A DNA stretch of 64,000 bases, taken from positions 1 through 64,000 of the forward strand of contig JANYAD010000032.1 of assembly GCA_025355165.1 (NCBI GenBank), given 5' to 3'. Under the pieces are notes generated by a model. That model ran no database searches. It was not told where the DNA came from and worked only from the letters and a program-made list of their open reading frames with translations. The first letter of the stretch is position 1. Each line of letters starts with the position of its first letter. The stretch is from Gammaproteobacteria bacterium. Its GTDB lineage: Bacteria; Pseudomonadota; Gammaproteobacteria; Steroidobacterales; Steroidobacteraceae. Positions 17,271 to 27,145 of the stretch are shown one piece after another. Both the position numbers and the translations under genes were made by a program.

Positions 17271-19487
17271 TTAAGGGCGGTAACTGCGCTCGGCGTGCGC
17301 GCGCACATCTTCGGGATAGAAAAACACATCGCGAAAACTGCCTTGCGTGAACATCAAGGCTTGGTCGGTGAAATGCGTCGATTGCGGGTCGCCGCTCGCG
17401 CCGCCGCTCATGATGGCCTTGGCGCGAATCCTCGGTCCGAATTCCACGGCGGCGACAAAGCTATTGCCCACCGAGCCATAAATTTTTCTCGTCGTGCGCG
17501 GTTTGGACCAATCAAATGAGGCCAAGGCGCCCCACTGCGCAGGCGCGAAACCCACCGGTAGACTGGGTTTTGCATCGTCCAGAGGTTGCACGATGTCGTC
17601 CGTCAGGCGTTGGAAGCGGTTGACCTCACCCCAGGGTGTTTGCCACCGGCCGAAGTCGGCGCGCAATTTGTCGAGCGCGGCCGTTAGGGCAGCGATGCGC
17701 TCGGCATCCGTCAGTTTTCCCGCCAGATAGTCGTACACCGGTTCCTCTGCGTCACGTGCCTCGGCGCCCTTGCGCTCGACCAGCTCCTGCGCCCAGAAAA
17801 TCGCCACAGTGGTTGCCACCGAGTCCGCTGAGGTACGATGGTTCCAATCCCGCAACACCTTGATCGCCGCTTGCAGGTCGGCGCGGCGCCCGGCGGCGTC
17901 TGGCCCGGCGCCCGGCGGATTCGATGCCGACGCATCGACGCTCGCGAACAGCGGCGGGAGCAATACATCAAATGCGGTGAGATGAGCGTCATAGCCGGCT
18001 GCGATCAAGCTGTCCAGCGTCACCTCGCGGATCTCGTGCAGCACTTCGGCCGCGTGAATTCCGCGTGGATTCTCTCCCTTGGTCCACATGTAGGCCGGAT
18101 AGTTCTCGCGTTTCGGACTCTGCGCTCCGGCGGCCGAGAAGGGCCAATTGTTGCTGTTGAAGATCCAGCCATTACTCGGATTGAGCAAGGTGATCGTCTC
18201 TTCGACGGCGTGCGGCCCCCGCCATTCCGTGGCAGGATTGCTGCCGTCGACCGGGTGTGTGAAATCAAAGTGCGTATCGCGCTCGGGGATGAAATTTCCG
18301 TGAAAATAAGCGATGGTGCCGTCGGCATCGGCGTACACCGTGTTGTTGGATGTGTCGGTGCGCATGTCCTGCGTCTTGCGGAAGGATGCGTAGTCGCTGG
18401 TCTTGGTGCGCAGGAACGATTGTGAGAGCGCTGAAACCGGGGCTTGCAACAGCTTGATCGCAATCCACTTGGCGTTTTCGGCGCGGATAATCGGGCCATG
18501 ATGACTGTGATACACGGTGAAGGTGCGCGTTGCCATCCCATCGTCCCGCTTGAACGGGATGCTGATTTTAGTGACGCGGAGCTTCTTAAGCTCGCTTGCG
18601 TACCGGTAGTACAGCCCATCGGGTTCATCGACGATATCTTCCGCGTATTCATCGATTGCATCGCCGCCGTACGAGGTGTGCATCCAGCCGTTGTGCGAGT
18701 TAAATCCCTGATAGACAAAGAACTGTCCCCAAGTCACCGCACCGTAAACGTTCAAGCCCTGCTCACTCGCCGCTTGCAGTTCCGAACGAAAATAATAAGA
18801 GGTGTGAGGATTGATCCAGAGCAGGGCATGACCCGATGCGCTTAAACGCGGTGCGATGGCAAATCCATTGGATCCGCCCGGATTCTCTTCCACCACGGAT
18901 TGAGCGGGGCGGGGAACCGCGGTCCGCCGGATGGCAGGCCCTCCCGGCGGGGGAGCGGCTTGCCCGTAGAATTGCTCGAGCTGCGTCAAGTCGATGCTCT
19001 CAATATCGCCTCCGATGCTGCCTTCGGTGAACGACAAGGCCATCCAGGGCTCGAATCGATGAATGACCTGGGGGTTCACGTTCGAATGTTTCCAGAGGTA
19101 GTAGTTAAGGCCATCCGACCAGGCAACCATCAGAGATTTAAGCCACGGCGGCGCCGTGCGATATTGCTCCTGCAGCTGCTCGACATCGACGAACAATCTT
19201 TCGCGCAGGTCGCTGTAAATCGCCTTTTCGCCTTCGGCCTGGGCTAGCCATCCAAGACCACTGAGATAATTGCGCTCGATCCGCTTAAAGTCGTCCTCCG
19301 CTTGCGCATAGATCATTCCAAAGACCGCATCCGCGTCGGATTTGCCATAGACGTGGGCAATGCCCCAGGTGTCGCGAACGATGCGCACGTGCTGCGAGTG
19401 TTGGCGCCATCGCGCAAGCTCGGCATGATCCGCCCTGGCCGCGGCAGGCATGCACATCAGCGCGAGTAATAATAATTTCACCTGCAT
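17271..19487 (-). CDS. Penicillin acylase family N-terminal nucleophile hydrolase, exported
   Basis: A 738-residue secreted amidase. The start is set at ATG 19487 because a strong GGAGG site lies five bases upstream and it opens the signal peptide MQVKLLLLALMCMPAAARA. These Ntn hydrolases split themselves before a catalytic Ser, here Ser206 in GGSNGFAIAP, giving alpha and beta chains. Other family marks are TWGIAHVYG, the LLWINPHTSYYF region and, near the end, MSGGASGDPQSTHFTDQ. Relatives cleave penicillin G, cephalosporins or acyl-homoserine lactones; the substrate cannot be read here, and quorum-signal acylase is one possibility. It is divergent from the phosphatase gene, 27 bases away. Confidence 0.9.
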   Translation of the reverse strand: MQVKLLLLALMCMPAAARADHAELARWRQHSQHVRIVRDTWGIAHVYGKSDADAVFGMIYAQAEDDFKRIERNYLSGLGWLAQAEGEKAIYSDLRERLFVDVEQLQEQYRTAPPWLKSLMVAWSDGLNYYLWKHSNVNPQVIHRFEPWMALSFTEGSIGGDIESIDLTQLEQFYGQAAPPPGGPAIRRTAVPRPAQSVVEENPGGSNGFAIAPRLSASGHALLWINPHTSYYFRSELQAASEQGLNVYGAVTWGQFFVYQGFNSHNGWMHTSYGGDAIDEYAEDIVDEPDGLYYRYASELKKLRVTKISIPFKRDDGMATRTFTVYHSHHGPIIRAENAKWIAIKLLQAPVSALSQSFLRTKTSDYASFRKTQDMRTDTSNNTVYADADGTIAYFHGNFIPERDTHFDFTHPVDGSNPATEWRGPHAVEETITLLNPSNGWIFNSNNWPFSAAGAQSPKRENYPAYMWTKGENPRGIHAAEVLHEIREVTLDSLIAAGYDAHLTAFDVLLPPLFASVDASASNPPGAGPDAAGRRADLQAAIKVLRDWNHRTSADSVATTVAIFWAQELVERKGAEARDAEEPVYDYLAGKLTDAERIAALTAALDKLRADFGRWQTPWGEVNRFQRLTDDIVQPLDDAKPSLPVGFAPAQWGALASFDWSKPRTTRKIYGSVGNSFVAAVEFGPRIRAKAIMSGGASGDPQSTHFTDQALMFTQGSFRDVFFYPEDVRAHAERSYRP

Positions 19488-19514
19488 CGATCCTCCGGCA
19501 GGTAGCATCGCTCA

Positions 19515-20474
19515 ATGCGAATCTCTTTGCCTGGTGTTTTGATGTTTGCGGTAATGATCGGAGCCCCGGCATGCGCCGCCACGACCTTCAGCGTACCCGA
19601 TGCGGCCCTGCCCGAACCGTTGGTGTTGATTGCCTACGGTGACATGCGCTTTACCGACCCTGCGCAGACCAGCGCGAGCTCGCCGGCCGCAAGGCAGGCT
19701 TTGGTGGCGCGGATCGCTCAAGAGAGCCCCGCGGCCTTATTCATCAGCGGCGATATACCCTGGCACGGTGTGGCCGCCGACTACAAGGTCTACCGCAGCG
19801 AAACTAAGCTCTGGCGCAAGAAACATTTGCGTGTTTTTCCGGCGCTCGGCAATCATGAGTTTTCCATGTGCGACAGCGCGAGCTGCCTCGATTTGTGGTG
19901 GAAGGCGTTTCCGCAACTGCGGGGTTTGCGCTGGTACTCGGTGGCGATCGGCAGCAAGGTCGTCGCTATTAGCTTAGATAGCGATAGCGCACTCAATCCG
20001 CAAAGCGAGCAGGGGGCCTGGCTTGAAGCACAAGTCGCCTCGCTCGGGGCCGCGGTGCGTGTGGTGCTGATCGTGATGCATCATCCGCCGGTTGCGGATG
20101 TTCAAACGGTCAAGCTGGTGGATCACAATCCGCGCACCAACGAAGAAACGCTGGTGCCGTTCCTTAGAAAAGCGGCGGCCGATTCCGCCGCTCGTTTCGT
20201 GGTCAGCGCGGGACACATCCATAACTACGAGCGCAACGCGCAAGATGGGGTGATGTACCTCGTGTCGGGGGGCGGCGGAGCGAGACCTTCCGAGGTGGAC
20301 CGCGACCAGCACGATCTCTATCAAGGCACGGATTTTCCAAACTTTCATTACGTGCGCTTCGAGCTGCAAGCAGGCAGCCTGAAAGGCGAGATGATCCGTT
20401 TGGAAGACTACGACGCTGCGAAGCCCGCGCAGTGGCGCAGCAGGGACCGTTTCGAGATCACCCTGCGGCCTTGA
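19515..20474 (+). CDS. Exported calcineurin-like metallophosphoesterase
   Basis: A 319-residue protein with a signal peptide (MRISLPGVLMFAVMIGAPACA). The dinuclear metal-site motifs occur in order: YGDMR, SGDIPWHG, LGNHEF, MHHPP and GHIHNYER. The last resembles purple-acid-phosphatase-like enzymes. The loop CDSASC could form a disulfide, fitting a periplasmic place. Substrate unknown. It runs head-on into pntB, and their 3' ends overlap by 17 bases. The divergent neighbour is the exported acylase, so both may share a control region of only 27 bases. Confidence 0.88.
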   Translation: MRISLPGVLMFAVMIGAPACAATTFSVPDAALPEPLVLIAYGDMRFTDPAQTSASSPAARQALVARIAQESPAALFISGDIPWHGVAADYKVYRSETKLWRKKHLRVFPALGNHEFSMCDSASCLDLWWKAFPQLRGLRWYSVAIGSKVVAISLDSDSALNPQSEQGAWLEAQVASLGAAVRVVLIVMHHPPVADVQTVKLVDHNPRTNEETLVPFLRKAAADSAARFVVSAGHIHNYERNAQDGVMYLVSGGGGARPSEVDRDQHDLYQGTDFPNFHYVRFELQAGSLKGEMIRLEDYDAAKPAQWRSRDRFEITLRP

Positions 20475-21858
20475 CGGCCTGAATCAACTGGGTCACGGCC
20501 GACTGGGCATCGCCGTACAGCATGCGCGTTTGATCCAGCCCGAACAATGCGTTGTCGATGCCCGAGAAACCCTGGCCCTGGCCGCGCTTGATCACGACGA
20601 CGTTCTTCGCCTTGTCCGCATTCAAGATGGGCATGCCGTAAATCGGACTGCTCTTATTGCTGCGAGCATCGGGATTGACGACGTCGTTGGCGCCGATGAT
20701 GAGCGCCACATCCGCGGTCTCGAATTCCGCATTGATCTCATCGAGATCCGCAATAAGATCGTAAGGCACGCCGGCCTCGGCGAGCAGCACATTCATATGG
20801 CCCGGCATGCGACCCGCTACCGGATGAATGGCGAAGCGAACCGTCACGCTGCGATCGATGAGCAACTGCGCCAATTCCCACACCTTGTGCTGTGCCTGGG
20901 CCACCGCCAAGCCGTATCCGGGCACGATAATGAGCTTGTGCGCGTACGCCATCATGACGCCGGCGTCGGACGCCTCGATGGGCTTTTGGGTGCCGGCAGC
21001 GCTGCCGCTGCCTGCGGCCGAGGTCTCGCCGAAATTAGAGAACAGCACGTTGGCGAGCGATCGGTTCATGGCCTTGGCCATCAGTTGGGTGAGCAGCGTA
21101 CCGGCTGCGCCCACCACCGTGCCGGCAATGATCATAGCGGCGTTGTCGAGCACGAAGCCCTCGAAGCCCACCGCCAGTCCCGTCAGAGCGTTGTACAACG
21201 AGATGACCACCGGCATGTCCGCGCCGCCGATGGGCAGCGTCATGGCCACACCCAAAATGAGCGCGAACACAAAGAACAACGAAACCACGGGCAACCCGGA
21301 CTCCGCCCCGGTGCCCGAGACCACCATGAAGCCGAAGCCCAATGTGATCAGCAAAATCGCCAAGTTGACGAACTTCTGGCCGCCGAAGCGCACTGATTTG
21401 GTAATCAAGCCCTGCAACTTTGCGAAGGCGATCAGGCTGCCGCTAAATGACACGGCGCCGATGAAGCCGCCGATGGCCGCCATGGTCAAATGCACCAGGT
21501 TGTGTTCGTTGCCGCTGTACAGCTCCACCGCGGCAATCGCCGCTGCCGCGCCGCCGCCCATGCCGTTGTACAGGGCGATCATTTGCGGCATGTCGGTCAT
21601 CGCCACGCGTTTGCCGCTGACCCAGGCCAGCACACTGCCGATTGCAATGGCGGCTATCACCAGAACGAAATTGAGCGATGCGGCGCGCATGAAAGCCAGG
21701 GTCACGACCGTTGCCAGCAACATGCCGACACCGGCCCAGCGAACGCCGCTTACCGCCGTCACGGGCGAGCTCATGCGCTTCAAACCCAAAATGAACAGCG
21801 CTGCCGCAATCAAATAGGAGAGCTGCGTGAGTGTTTGAATCATCGAAGCGCTCAGCAT
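20458..21858 (-). CDS. pntB: NAD(P) transhydrogenase beta subunit
   Basis: PntB of the proton-translocating transhydrogenase, which uses the proton gradient to make NADPH from NADH. 466 residues. The first part holds about nine membrane helices; the last 180 residues are the NADP-binding domain dIII with GYGLAVAQAQHKV, HPVAGRMPGHMNVLLAEAGVPY and GANDVVNP. The three-gene split (two alpha parts plus beta) is the bacterial form also known from Rhodospirillum. It is separated by three bases from the gene upstream in transcription. Confidence 0.95.
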   Translation of the reverse strand: MLSASMIQTLTQLSYLIAAALFILGLKRMSSPVTAVSGVRWAGVGMLLATVVTLAFMRAASLNFVLVIAAIAIGSVLAWVSGKRVAMTDMPQMIALYNGMGGGAAAAIAAVELYSGNEHNLVHLTMAAIGGFIGAVSFSGSLIAFAKLQGLITKSVRFGGQKFVNLAILLITLGFGFMVVSGTGAESGLPVVSLFFVFALILGVAMTLPIGGADMPVVISLYNALTGLAVGFEGFVLDNAAMIIAGTVVGAAGTLLTQLMAKAMNRSLANVLFSNFGETSAAGSGSAAGTQKPIEASDAGVMMAYAHKLIIVPGYGLAVAQAQHKVWELAQLLIDRSVTVRFAIHPVAGRMPGHMNVLLAEAGVPYDLIADLDEINAEFETADVALIIGANDVVNPDARSNKSSPIYGMPILNADKAKNVVVIKRGQGQGFSGIDNALFGLDQTRMLYGDAQSAVTQLIQAVKAAG

Positions 21859-21861
21859 CCC

Positions 21862-22158
21862 TTACGATCCCTTCTTTTTGCCGGCCAGAACGAACATTTT
21901 CAACATGCGTTCGGTGACCACGTAGCCACCGACCGCATTTCCAGCCGCCAGTACCACCCCAATGAAGCCAATTACGCGCATCAACGTGGTGTCAGCCGCA
22001 GCCAGCGCCACCATCGCGCCGACCAGGACGATGCCGTGCACGAAGTTCGAGCCGGACATGAGCGGGGTATGCAAAATAACCGGCACACGCGAGATGACTT
22101 CGTAGCCGGTAAATGCGGCCAACATGAATATATAGAGCGCAATGACGCCGTCGATCAT
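21862..22158 (-). CDS. pntAB: NAD(P) transhydrogenase alpha subunit, membrane part
   Basis: A 98-residue membrane subunit. The track ORF is longer, but ATG 22158 (MIDGVIALYIFMLAAFTGYEVI) is the family start and overlaps the previous stop by four bases. It has three membrane helices with VPVILHTPLMSGSNFVHGIVLVGAM, the conserved dII signature. In E. coli it is fused to the NAD-binding part; here the two are separate. Confidence 0.93.
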   Translation of the reverse strand: MIDGVIALYIFMLAAFTGYEVISRVPVILHTPLMSGSNFVHGIVLVGAMVALAAADTTLMRVIGFIGVVLAAGNAVGGYVVTERMLKMFVLAGKKKGS

Positions 22159-23285
22159 GTTTTCAATCCTTCCACTGCGGTTCGCGTCGCTTCGTGCTTG
22201 ATTTGCCCATCGTGTGTGAGCACTGCACCGGAGAATACCTCGTCGTTCCAATCAATGGCGAGATCCCCCTTAGGCATGGCCGGCTTTAGAAAATTGAACA
22301 GATTGCGCGAGTACATTTCGCTGGCGTGATAAGGCAGAGTCGCCGGCAGATTCACCGGGCCCAAGATCTTGACCGCGCCGTGCAGCACGGTCTCGCCGGG
22401 CTTGGTCAGCTCGCAGTTGCCGCCCTGCTCGGCGGCCAGATCGACGATGACCGCCCCGTCTTTCATACGCTCGACCGCGGCTTTGGAAATGATCCGCGGC
22501 GCAGCTCGTCCGGGAACCGAGGCCGTGCTGATGACGGCATCGCTGGCGGCGATCCTGGCATCCAAAATTTCTTGCTGCTTCACTTTCTCCTCGGCAGTGA
22601 GTTCGCGCGCATATCCGCCGGCGCCTTCGGCCGAGACGCCCGTCTCGATGAATTTCGCACCCAGCGATTTAACCTGCTCCTTGGTAGCGCTGCGGACGTC
22701 ATAGGCTTCCACCACGGCACCGAGGCGCTTTGCAGTGGCGATAGCCTGCAGTCCAGCGACTCCCGCGCCTATCACCAGAACCGAGGCAGGACGGATGGTG
22801 CCCGCCGCCGTGGTGAGCATGGGCATAAATCTTTCCAACGTATCGGCGGCAATCAAGGCGGCCTTGTAGCCGGAGACTGAAGCCTGCGAGGACAAGGCAT
22901 CCATGGACTGCGCGCGCGATATGCGCGGCACCAATTCCATGGCAAAGCTGGTGATGCCGCGCTCCTTCAGGGCCCGGACCAGGTCGGGCCGCGCATAGGC
23001 TTGCATATACCCGACGATTACCGCGCCTTTCTTTAGTGCTGCGACTTCGGTCAGAGAAGGCGGCTGCACTTTCAAGATGACATCGGCGGTGGCGAGGATC
23101 GTGGCGGCATCGCTGAATTCGACGTCCTTGTACAACGCGTCAGGGAAGTGAGCGGCGGCACCGGCACCGCGCTCGATCAGCGCGCTACACCCCAGGGCTT
23201 TGAGTTTGGCAGCAATTTCCGGAACGAGGGCAACGCGGGTTTCATTGGCAGCCGTTTCCGTGAGTACCCCGACGAGAACGGACAT
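22155..23285 (-). CDS. pntAA: NAD(P) transhydrogenase alpha subunit, NAD-binding part
   Basis: The soluble dI domain, 376 residues, related to alanine dehydrogenase. It has the Rossmann motif VLVIGAGVAGLQAIATAKRLGA, the AEQGGNCELTKPG loop and the family start MSVLVGVLTETA. ATG 23285 is chosen over the upstream track start because a GGGAGAG site precedes it by seven bases. First gene of pntAA-pntAB-pntB. The gene for the related enzyme Ald lies at 37.5 kb and is distinct. Confidence 0.94.
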   Translation of the reverse strand: MSVLVGVLTETAANETRVALVPEIAAKLKALGCSALIERGAGAAAHFPDALYKDVEFSDAATILATADVILKVQPPSLTEVAALKKGAVIVGYMQAYARPDLVRALKERGITSFAMELVPRISRAQSMDALSSQASVSGYKAALIAADTLERFMPMLTTAAGTIRPASVLVIGAGVAGLQAIATAKRLGAVVEAYDVRSATKEQVKSLGAKFIETGVSAEGAGGYARELTAEEKVKQQEILDARIAASDAVISTASVPGRAAPRIISKAAVERMKDGAVIVDLAAEQGGNCELTKPGETVLHGAVKILGPVNLPATLPYHASEMYSRNLFNFLKPAMPKGDLAIDWNDEVFSGAVLTHDGQIKHEATRTAVEGLKT

Positions 23286-23361
23286 GCAAAACTCTCCCAA
23301 GCCTTTAATTACGTGCCGAACGTTGAATTATGGCATAAGAGTCGACTATCTTTAGCAGGTT

Positions 23362-24036
23362 ATGAGCGTGAGCAGGCACGACAAGTATCAGTTGCTCGAT
23401 TGGCGGGACGACCTGGCGCTGGTTGCGCATGTCTACCCGCTATCGCAACAAATCCTGCGTACCGATGTTTCGGGCATGCCATTGGAATGGGTCGATTACC
23501 GCGAAGCTGCCAGGCTGTACCACACAGAGCAAGTGGCCTACACGTGTGGATCGCTGCTGTATCGGCTTTATGGCGGGACTTGCGCGAGGACGGGTCTTCG
23601 GACCATTGTCGATGTGAATTCGATCATCGCGACCCTCGGCGTGACGGGCAATCCCGGCAATCTGCGCGGTGCAGGGTATACGCCGCCGCTCAACAATCAA
23701 ACGCTGTTCCGCCGCGACGCCTACCTGTGCTTGTATTGCGGCGCTCGCTTTACCTATAGTTTGCTGTCTCGCGATCACGTGACGCCCTTTAGCCGCGGTG
23801 GCCACGACACCTGGAGCAACGTGGTGTCGGCTTGCCGCCGCTGCAACAACGCAAAGGCTTCGCGCACGCCGGAGCAGGCGGGCATGGAGCTGTTGGCGGT
23901 GCCTTTCACGCCGACCTATGCGGAATATATTTTCCTGAAGGGCCGGCGGGTGCTCGCGGACCAAATGGAATACTTGGTCGCGCATTTTCCGCGCTCCAGT
24001 CCGCTGCACGAGCGCATGCAACGCTGGCCGATGTGA
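23362..24036 (+). CDS. HNH endonuclease family protein
   Basis: A 224-residue protein with a C-terminal HNH nuclease domain at about 120-175. A zinc knuckle is made by CLYCG and CRRCNNAK, with the catalytic His in SRDHVTPFSRGGHDTWSNVV. The N-terminal 115 residues are family-specific. This type of chromosomal HNH gene is widespread in proteobacteria and is not an intron- or phage-linked one by context. It stands divergent from pntAA; a weak promoter (TTGAAT, 17 bases, CTATCT) is visible at 23323-23351. Its stop overlaps a possible GTG start of the exonuclease gene, so the two may act together in DNA processing or repair (inference). Confidence 0.87.
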   Translation: MSVSRHDKYQLLDWRDDLALVAHVYPLSQQILRTDVSGMPLEWVDYREAARLYHTEQVAYTCGSLLYRLYGGTCARTGLRTIVDVNSIIATLGVTGNPGNLRGAGYTPPLNNQTLFRRDAYLCLYCGARFTYSLLSRDHVTPFSRGGHDTWSNVVSACRRCNNAKASRTPEQAGMELLAVPFTPTYAEYIFLKGRRVLADQMEYLVAHFPRSSPLHERMQRWPM

Positions 24037-24071
24037 GCGCAATTGCGGGGATTCCCGTTGCGCGGTCGGGC

Positions 24072-24962
24072 ATGGTGTATTACATCGACGCCAGCTATTT
24101 CATTTTTCGCGCCTATCACTCCATGCCGCCGGATATGGTGGACGGGGACGGCAATGCCACGCACGCCTTGTACGGTTTTGCGCGCTTCCTGTCGGATCTG
24201 CTGGAGAGAGTGCGTCCGGAACGTATCGGGGTCGCTTTCGATTTGAACCTGCGCAGCGTGACCTCGTTCCGCAACGGCATCTATCCAGCCTACAAGGCCA
24301 ACCGCGAGTCGCCGCCGGCGGATCTGGAGCGCCAGTTCGCGTTGTGCCGGGAGTTCTGCAGGCACATGGGCCTGGCCGAGTTCGCCAGCGCCGAGTACGA
24401 AGCCGACGACATCATCGGCACGTTGGCCGCGCGCTCGCGCGCCGCCGGTCTTCGCAACGTGCTAGTAACGCGCGACAAGGATCTGTCGCAATTGATCCGC
24501 GACGGCGATGTATTCTGGGATTACAGCGGTAATACGCGCTACCACTATCATGACATCGGCCCGCGATTTGGCGTCATCCCGGAACTCATCGCCGATTTTC
24601 TCGCCCTTACCGGAGATAGCGTCGACAACATTCCGGGGGTTCCGGGAGTCGGCAGGAAAACGGCCGCCCTGCTGTTTGCCGTATTCGGGTCGCTTGACGA
24701 GCTGTACGCCAATCTTGATCGGATTCCGGCGCTCAAGCTGCGCGGCGGTGCTGCCGTAGCGGCTAAGCTGCTCGCCCATAAGGAAGCTGCGTACCTTGCA
24801 CGTCGCTTGACCGGAATAGTTTGCGACATGCCCATCGAGGCAACACTGGATGACCTCAAGCCGCGGGCGCAGGATCGCAGCGGGCTCAATTTCTTTTTCG
24901 ACACCCACGGATTCGGCAACATATTAAGACAGCAGGTGCGTCGGATCGCCGCCGCTGCATAA
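24072..24962 (+). CDS. 5'-3' exonuclease (XNI/PolA 5'-nuclease family)
   Basis: A 296-residue stand-alone structure-specific nuclease. The PIN-like domain carries the metal-binding acids in [28 protein letters not shown] and [11 protein letters not shown]. The helix-hairpin-helix [21 protein letters not shown] is the DNA-binding H3TH part. Start: ATG 24072 matches family starts, but an in-frame GTG at 24033 overlaps the HNH stop (GTGA) and would add 13 residues. The role may be flap or gap processing beside PolA. Confidence 0.92.
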   Translation: MVYYIDASYFIFRAYHSMPPDMVDGDGNATHALYGFARFLSDLLERVRPERIGVAFDLNLRSVTSFRNGIYPAYKANRESPPADLERQFALCREFCRHMGLAEFASAEYEADDIIGTLAARSRAAGLRNVLVTRDKDLSQLIRDGDVFWDYSGNTRYHYHDIGPRFGVIPELIADFLALTGDSVDNIPGVPGVGRKTAALLFAVFGSLDELYANLDRIPALKLRGGAAVAAKLLAHKEAAYLARRLTGIVCDMPIEATLDDLKPRAQDRSGLNFFFDTHGFGNILRQQVRRIAAAA

Positions 24963-24979
24963 GGAGGGGGGGGAAGAGC

Positions 24980-27139
24980 ATGGCGAAGAAAGATATTCAG
25001 TCGGTCCTCCAAGAGGACCGCGTGTTTCCCTCGCCTGCGGCATTTGCCAAGCAGGCTGCGCTCAAAGCGGCCGAGCTGAAGCGCCTGCACGCCAAGGCGG
25101 CAGAGGATTACATAGGATTCTGGGCCGATTTGGCGGTGGATGAGATCAATTGGCACCGGCCATTCACTGTCCCGCTGGATGACTCGCGCGCACCGAATTA
25201 CCGCTGGTTCGCGGATGGACAACTGAACGTTTCATACAACTGCTTGGATGTGCACTTGGAGAGCCGCGCCGACAAGGTTGCGATCCTCTTCGAGGGCGAG
25301 CCGGGGGACATTCGCAAGCTGACTTATGCGCAACTCCATCGGGCCGTATGCCAGTTTGGCAATGCGCTGAAAGATCAAGGTATCGGCCGTGGTGATCGGG
25401 TCATTATTTATATGCCCTTGATCCCCGAAGCGGTCGTGGCCATGCAGGCATGCGCGCGCATCGGAGCGGTGCATTCGGTGGTATTCGGCGGTTTCTCCGC
25501 CAATGCCGTCAAAGACCGAATCGAGGACGCCGCCGCCAAGCTGGTTATTACAGCCGATGGAGGCTGGCGCGGGGGTCACGCTATCGAACTCAAGGCAGCG
25601 GTCGACAAGGCGTTGGCCGAAGGCTGCCCATCAGTGGAAAAAGTCATCGTCTACCGGCGCACCGGCACCGCCTGTGAGATGCGCTCCGGTGTCGATGTGT
25701 GGTGGCATGAGGCGATAGCGGGCCTTGACGAGAATTGCGAACCCGAGTGGCTGGACGCGGAACACCCCTTGTTCCTGCTCTACACCTCCGGTTCGACGGG
25801 AAAGCCTAAGGGCATCCAGCATTCCAGCGGCGGCTACCTGCTTAACGCCAAACTCACCACGAAGTGGTGCTTCGACCTGCAGGACAGCGATATCTACTGG
25901 TGCACGGCCGATGTGGGCTGGATTACTGGGCACACTTACCTCGTCTATGGTCCGCTGGCGGCGGGGGCCACGATTTTTATGTACGAGGGTGCGCCGACCT
26001 TCCCGGACGGAGGCCGCTTCTGGAAGATGTGCCAAACCCACGGCGTCAGCATCTTTTACACTGCGCCCACGGCGATTCGCGCCCTGATGAAGCTCGGCGA
26101 TGCGCTGCCCGCCAAGTACAACTTGAGCAAGCTGCGAGTGCTCGGTACGGTTGGCGAACCCATCAATCCTGAAGCCTGGATGTGGTATCACCGCATTATC
26201 GGCCGTGAACGTTGCCCCATTGTCGATACCTGGTGGCAGACGGAGACCGGCGCCGCCATGATGGCGCCCATTCCAGGCGTGACGCCGACCAAGCCAGGCT
26301 CCTGCACCCAGCCACTTCCCGGAATTTTCGCGGATATCGTGGATGAGGAGGGGCGCCCCGTGAAGACCCCGGACAGCGGCGGGTATCTTGTCATCAAGCG
26401 CCCGTGGCCCTCGATGCTGCGCACGATTTGGGGCGAGAACGAACGCTACATCGACACTTACTGGAAAAGATTCAAAAACCACTACTATGTCGCCGGGGAC
26501 TCGGCGCGCCGCGATGCCGACGGCTACTACTGGATCATGGGACGCATCGATGATGTCATCAACATCGCAGGGCACCGGCTTGGCACCATGGAAATCGAGT
26601 CGGCGCTGGTCGCGCATCCTAAAGTCGCGGAAGCCGCCGTTGTCAGCAAGCCTCACGAAATCAAGGGTGAATCCGCTTTTGCCTATGTGGTGCTCAATGT
26701 GCCGCGACCGGAAGGCGCGGCTGCGAAGTCGCTGATCGAAGAGCTGCGTGCCTGGGTCGGCGAGCAGTTGAGTCCGATCGCCAAACCTGACGACATTCGC
26801 TTGACCGATAACCTGCCGAAGACTCGATCGGGAAAAATCATGCGCCGTCTGTTGCGAGCGGTTGCGCGAGACGAGCAGATTACCGAGGACATGTCGACGC
26901 TGGAGAATCCGGCGATTCTCGAGCAGTTGCGGGGCACGCAGGCTGTCAAGATCGCTGCCCCTAAGAAGACGGTAAGAAAGGCGCCGAAGAAGTCTGCGAA
27001 AAAAGCCGCAACGGCGGTCAAGAGGCGCGCAACGATGGCGAAGAAGAAGGCTGCCGGAATCGAGAAATCCGCGAAAAAGCCCGCCCAACGCGCCAAAGCG
27101 CACAGGCCTGCGGTGCGGCGCGTAGCGCGCAAAAAATGA
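24980..27139 (+). CDS. acs: Acetyl-CoA synthetase with a lysine-rich C-terminal tail
   Basis: Makes acetyl-CoA from acetate, ATP and CoA. The first ~655 residues are a full Acs: P-loop [31 protein letters not shown], the hinge region [18 protein letters not shown], and [11 protein letters not shown] with the Lys that Pat-type acetylases modify. After residue ~661 comes an extra 58-residue tail ([20 protein letters not shown] and on), with about 25 Lys/Arg and many Ala/Pro, like histone H1 or bacterial AlgP/HU-like tails. Normal Acs ends near 650. A very strong AAGGAGG site precedes ATG 24980. Propionyl-CoA synthetase is the closest alternative but the active-site loop fits Acs. Confidence 0.94.
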   Translation: MAKKDIQSVLQEDRVFPSPAAFAKQAALKAAELKRLHAKAAEDYIGFWADLAVDEINWHRPFTVPLDDSRAPNYRWFADGQLNVSYNCLDVHLESRADKVAILFEGEPGDIRKLTYAQLHRAVCQFGNALKDQGIGRGDRVIIYMPLIPEAVVAMQACARIGAVHSVVFGGFSANAVKDRIEDAAAKLVITADGGWRGGHAIELKAAVDKALAEGCPSVEKVIVYRRTGTACEMRSGVDVWWHEAIAGLDENCEPEWLDAEHPLFLLYTSGSTGKPKGIQHSSGGYLLNAKLTTKWCFDLQDSDIYWCTADVGWITGHTYLVYGPLAAGATIFMYEGAPTFPDGGRFWKMCQTHGVSIFYTAPTAIRALMKLGDALPAKYNLSKLRVLGTVGEPINPEAWMWYHRIIGRERCPIVDTWWQTETGAAMMAPIPGVTPTKPGSCTQPLPGIFADIVDEEGRPVKTPDSGGYLVIKRPWPSMLRTIWGENERYIDTYWKRFKNHYYVAGDSARRDADGYYWIMGRIDDVINIAGHRLGTMEIESALVAHPKVAEAAVVSKPHEIKGESAFAYVVLNVPRPEGAAAKSLIEELRAWVGEQLSPIAKPDDIRLTDNLPKTRSGKIMRRLLRAVARDEQITEDMSTLENPAILEQLRGTQAVKIAAPKKTVRKAPKKSAKKAATAVKRRATMAKKKAAGIEKSAKKPAQRAKAHRPAVRRVARKK

Positions 27140-27145
27140 CCCGCG

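Noticed and set aside
17141-17350. 69-aa ORF whose ATG overlaps the corrected stop of the small membrane gene
   Set aside because: Runs into the penicillin acylase gene on the opposite strand, basic shadow-like composition, no homology seen.
20530-21396. 288-aa plus-strand ORF, His/Arg rich
   Set aside because: Antisense to pntB; low-complexity composition typical of shadows.
25631-27103. 490-aa minus-strand ORF
   Set aside because: Antisense shadow of acs; no motifs and no ribosome site.
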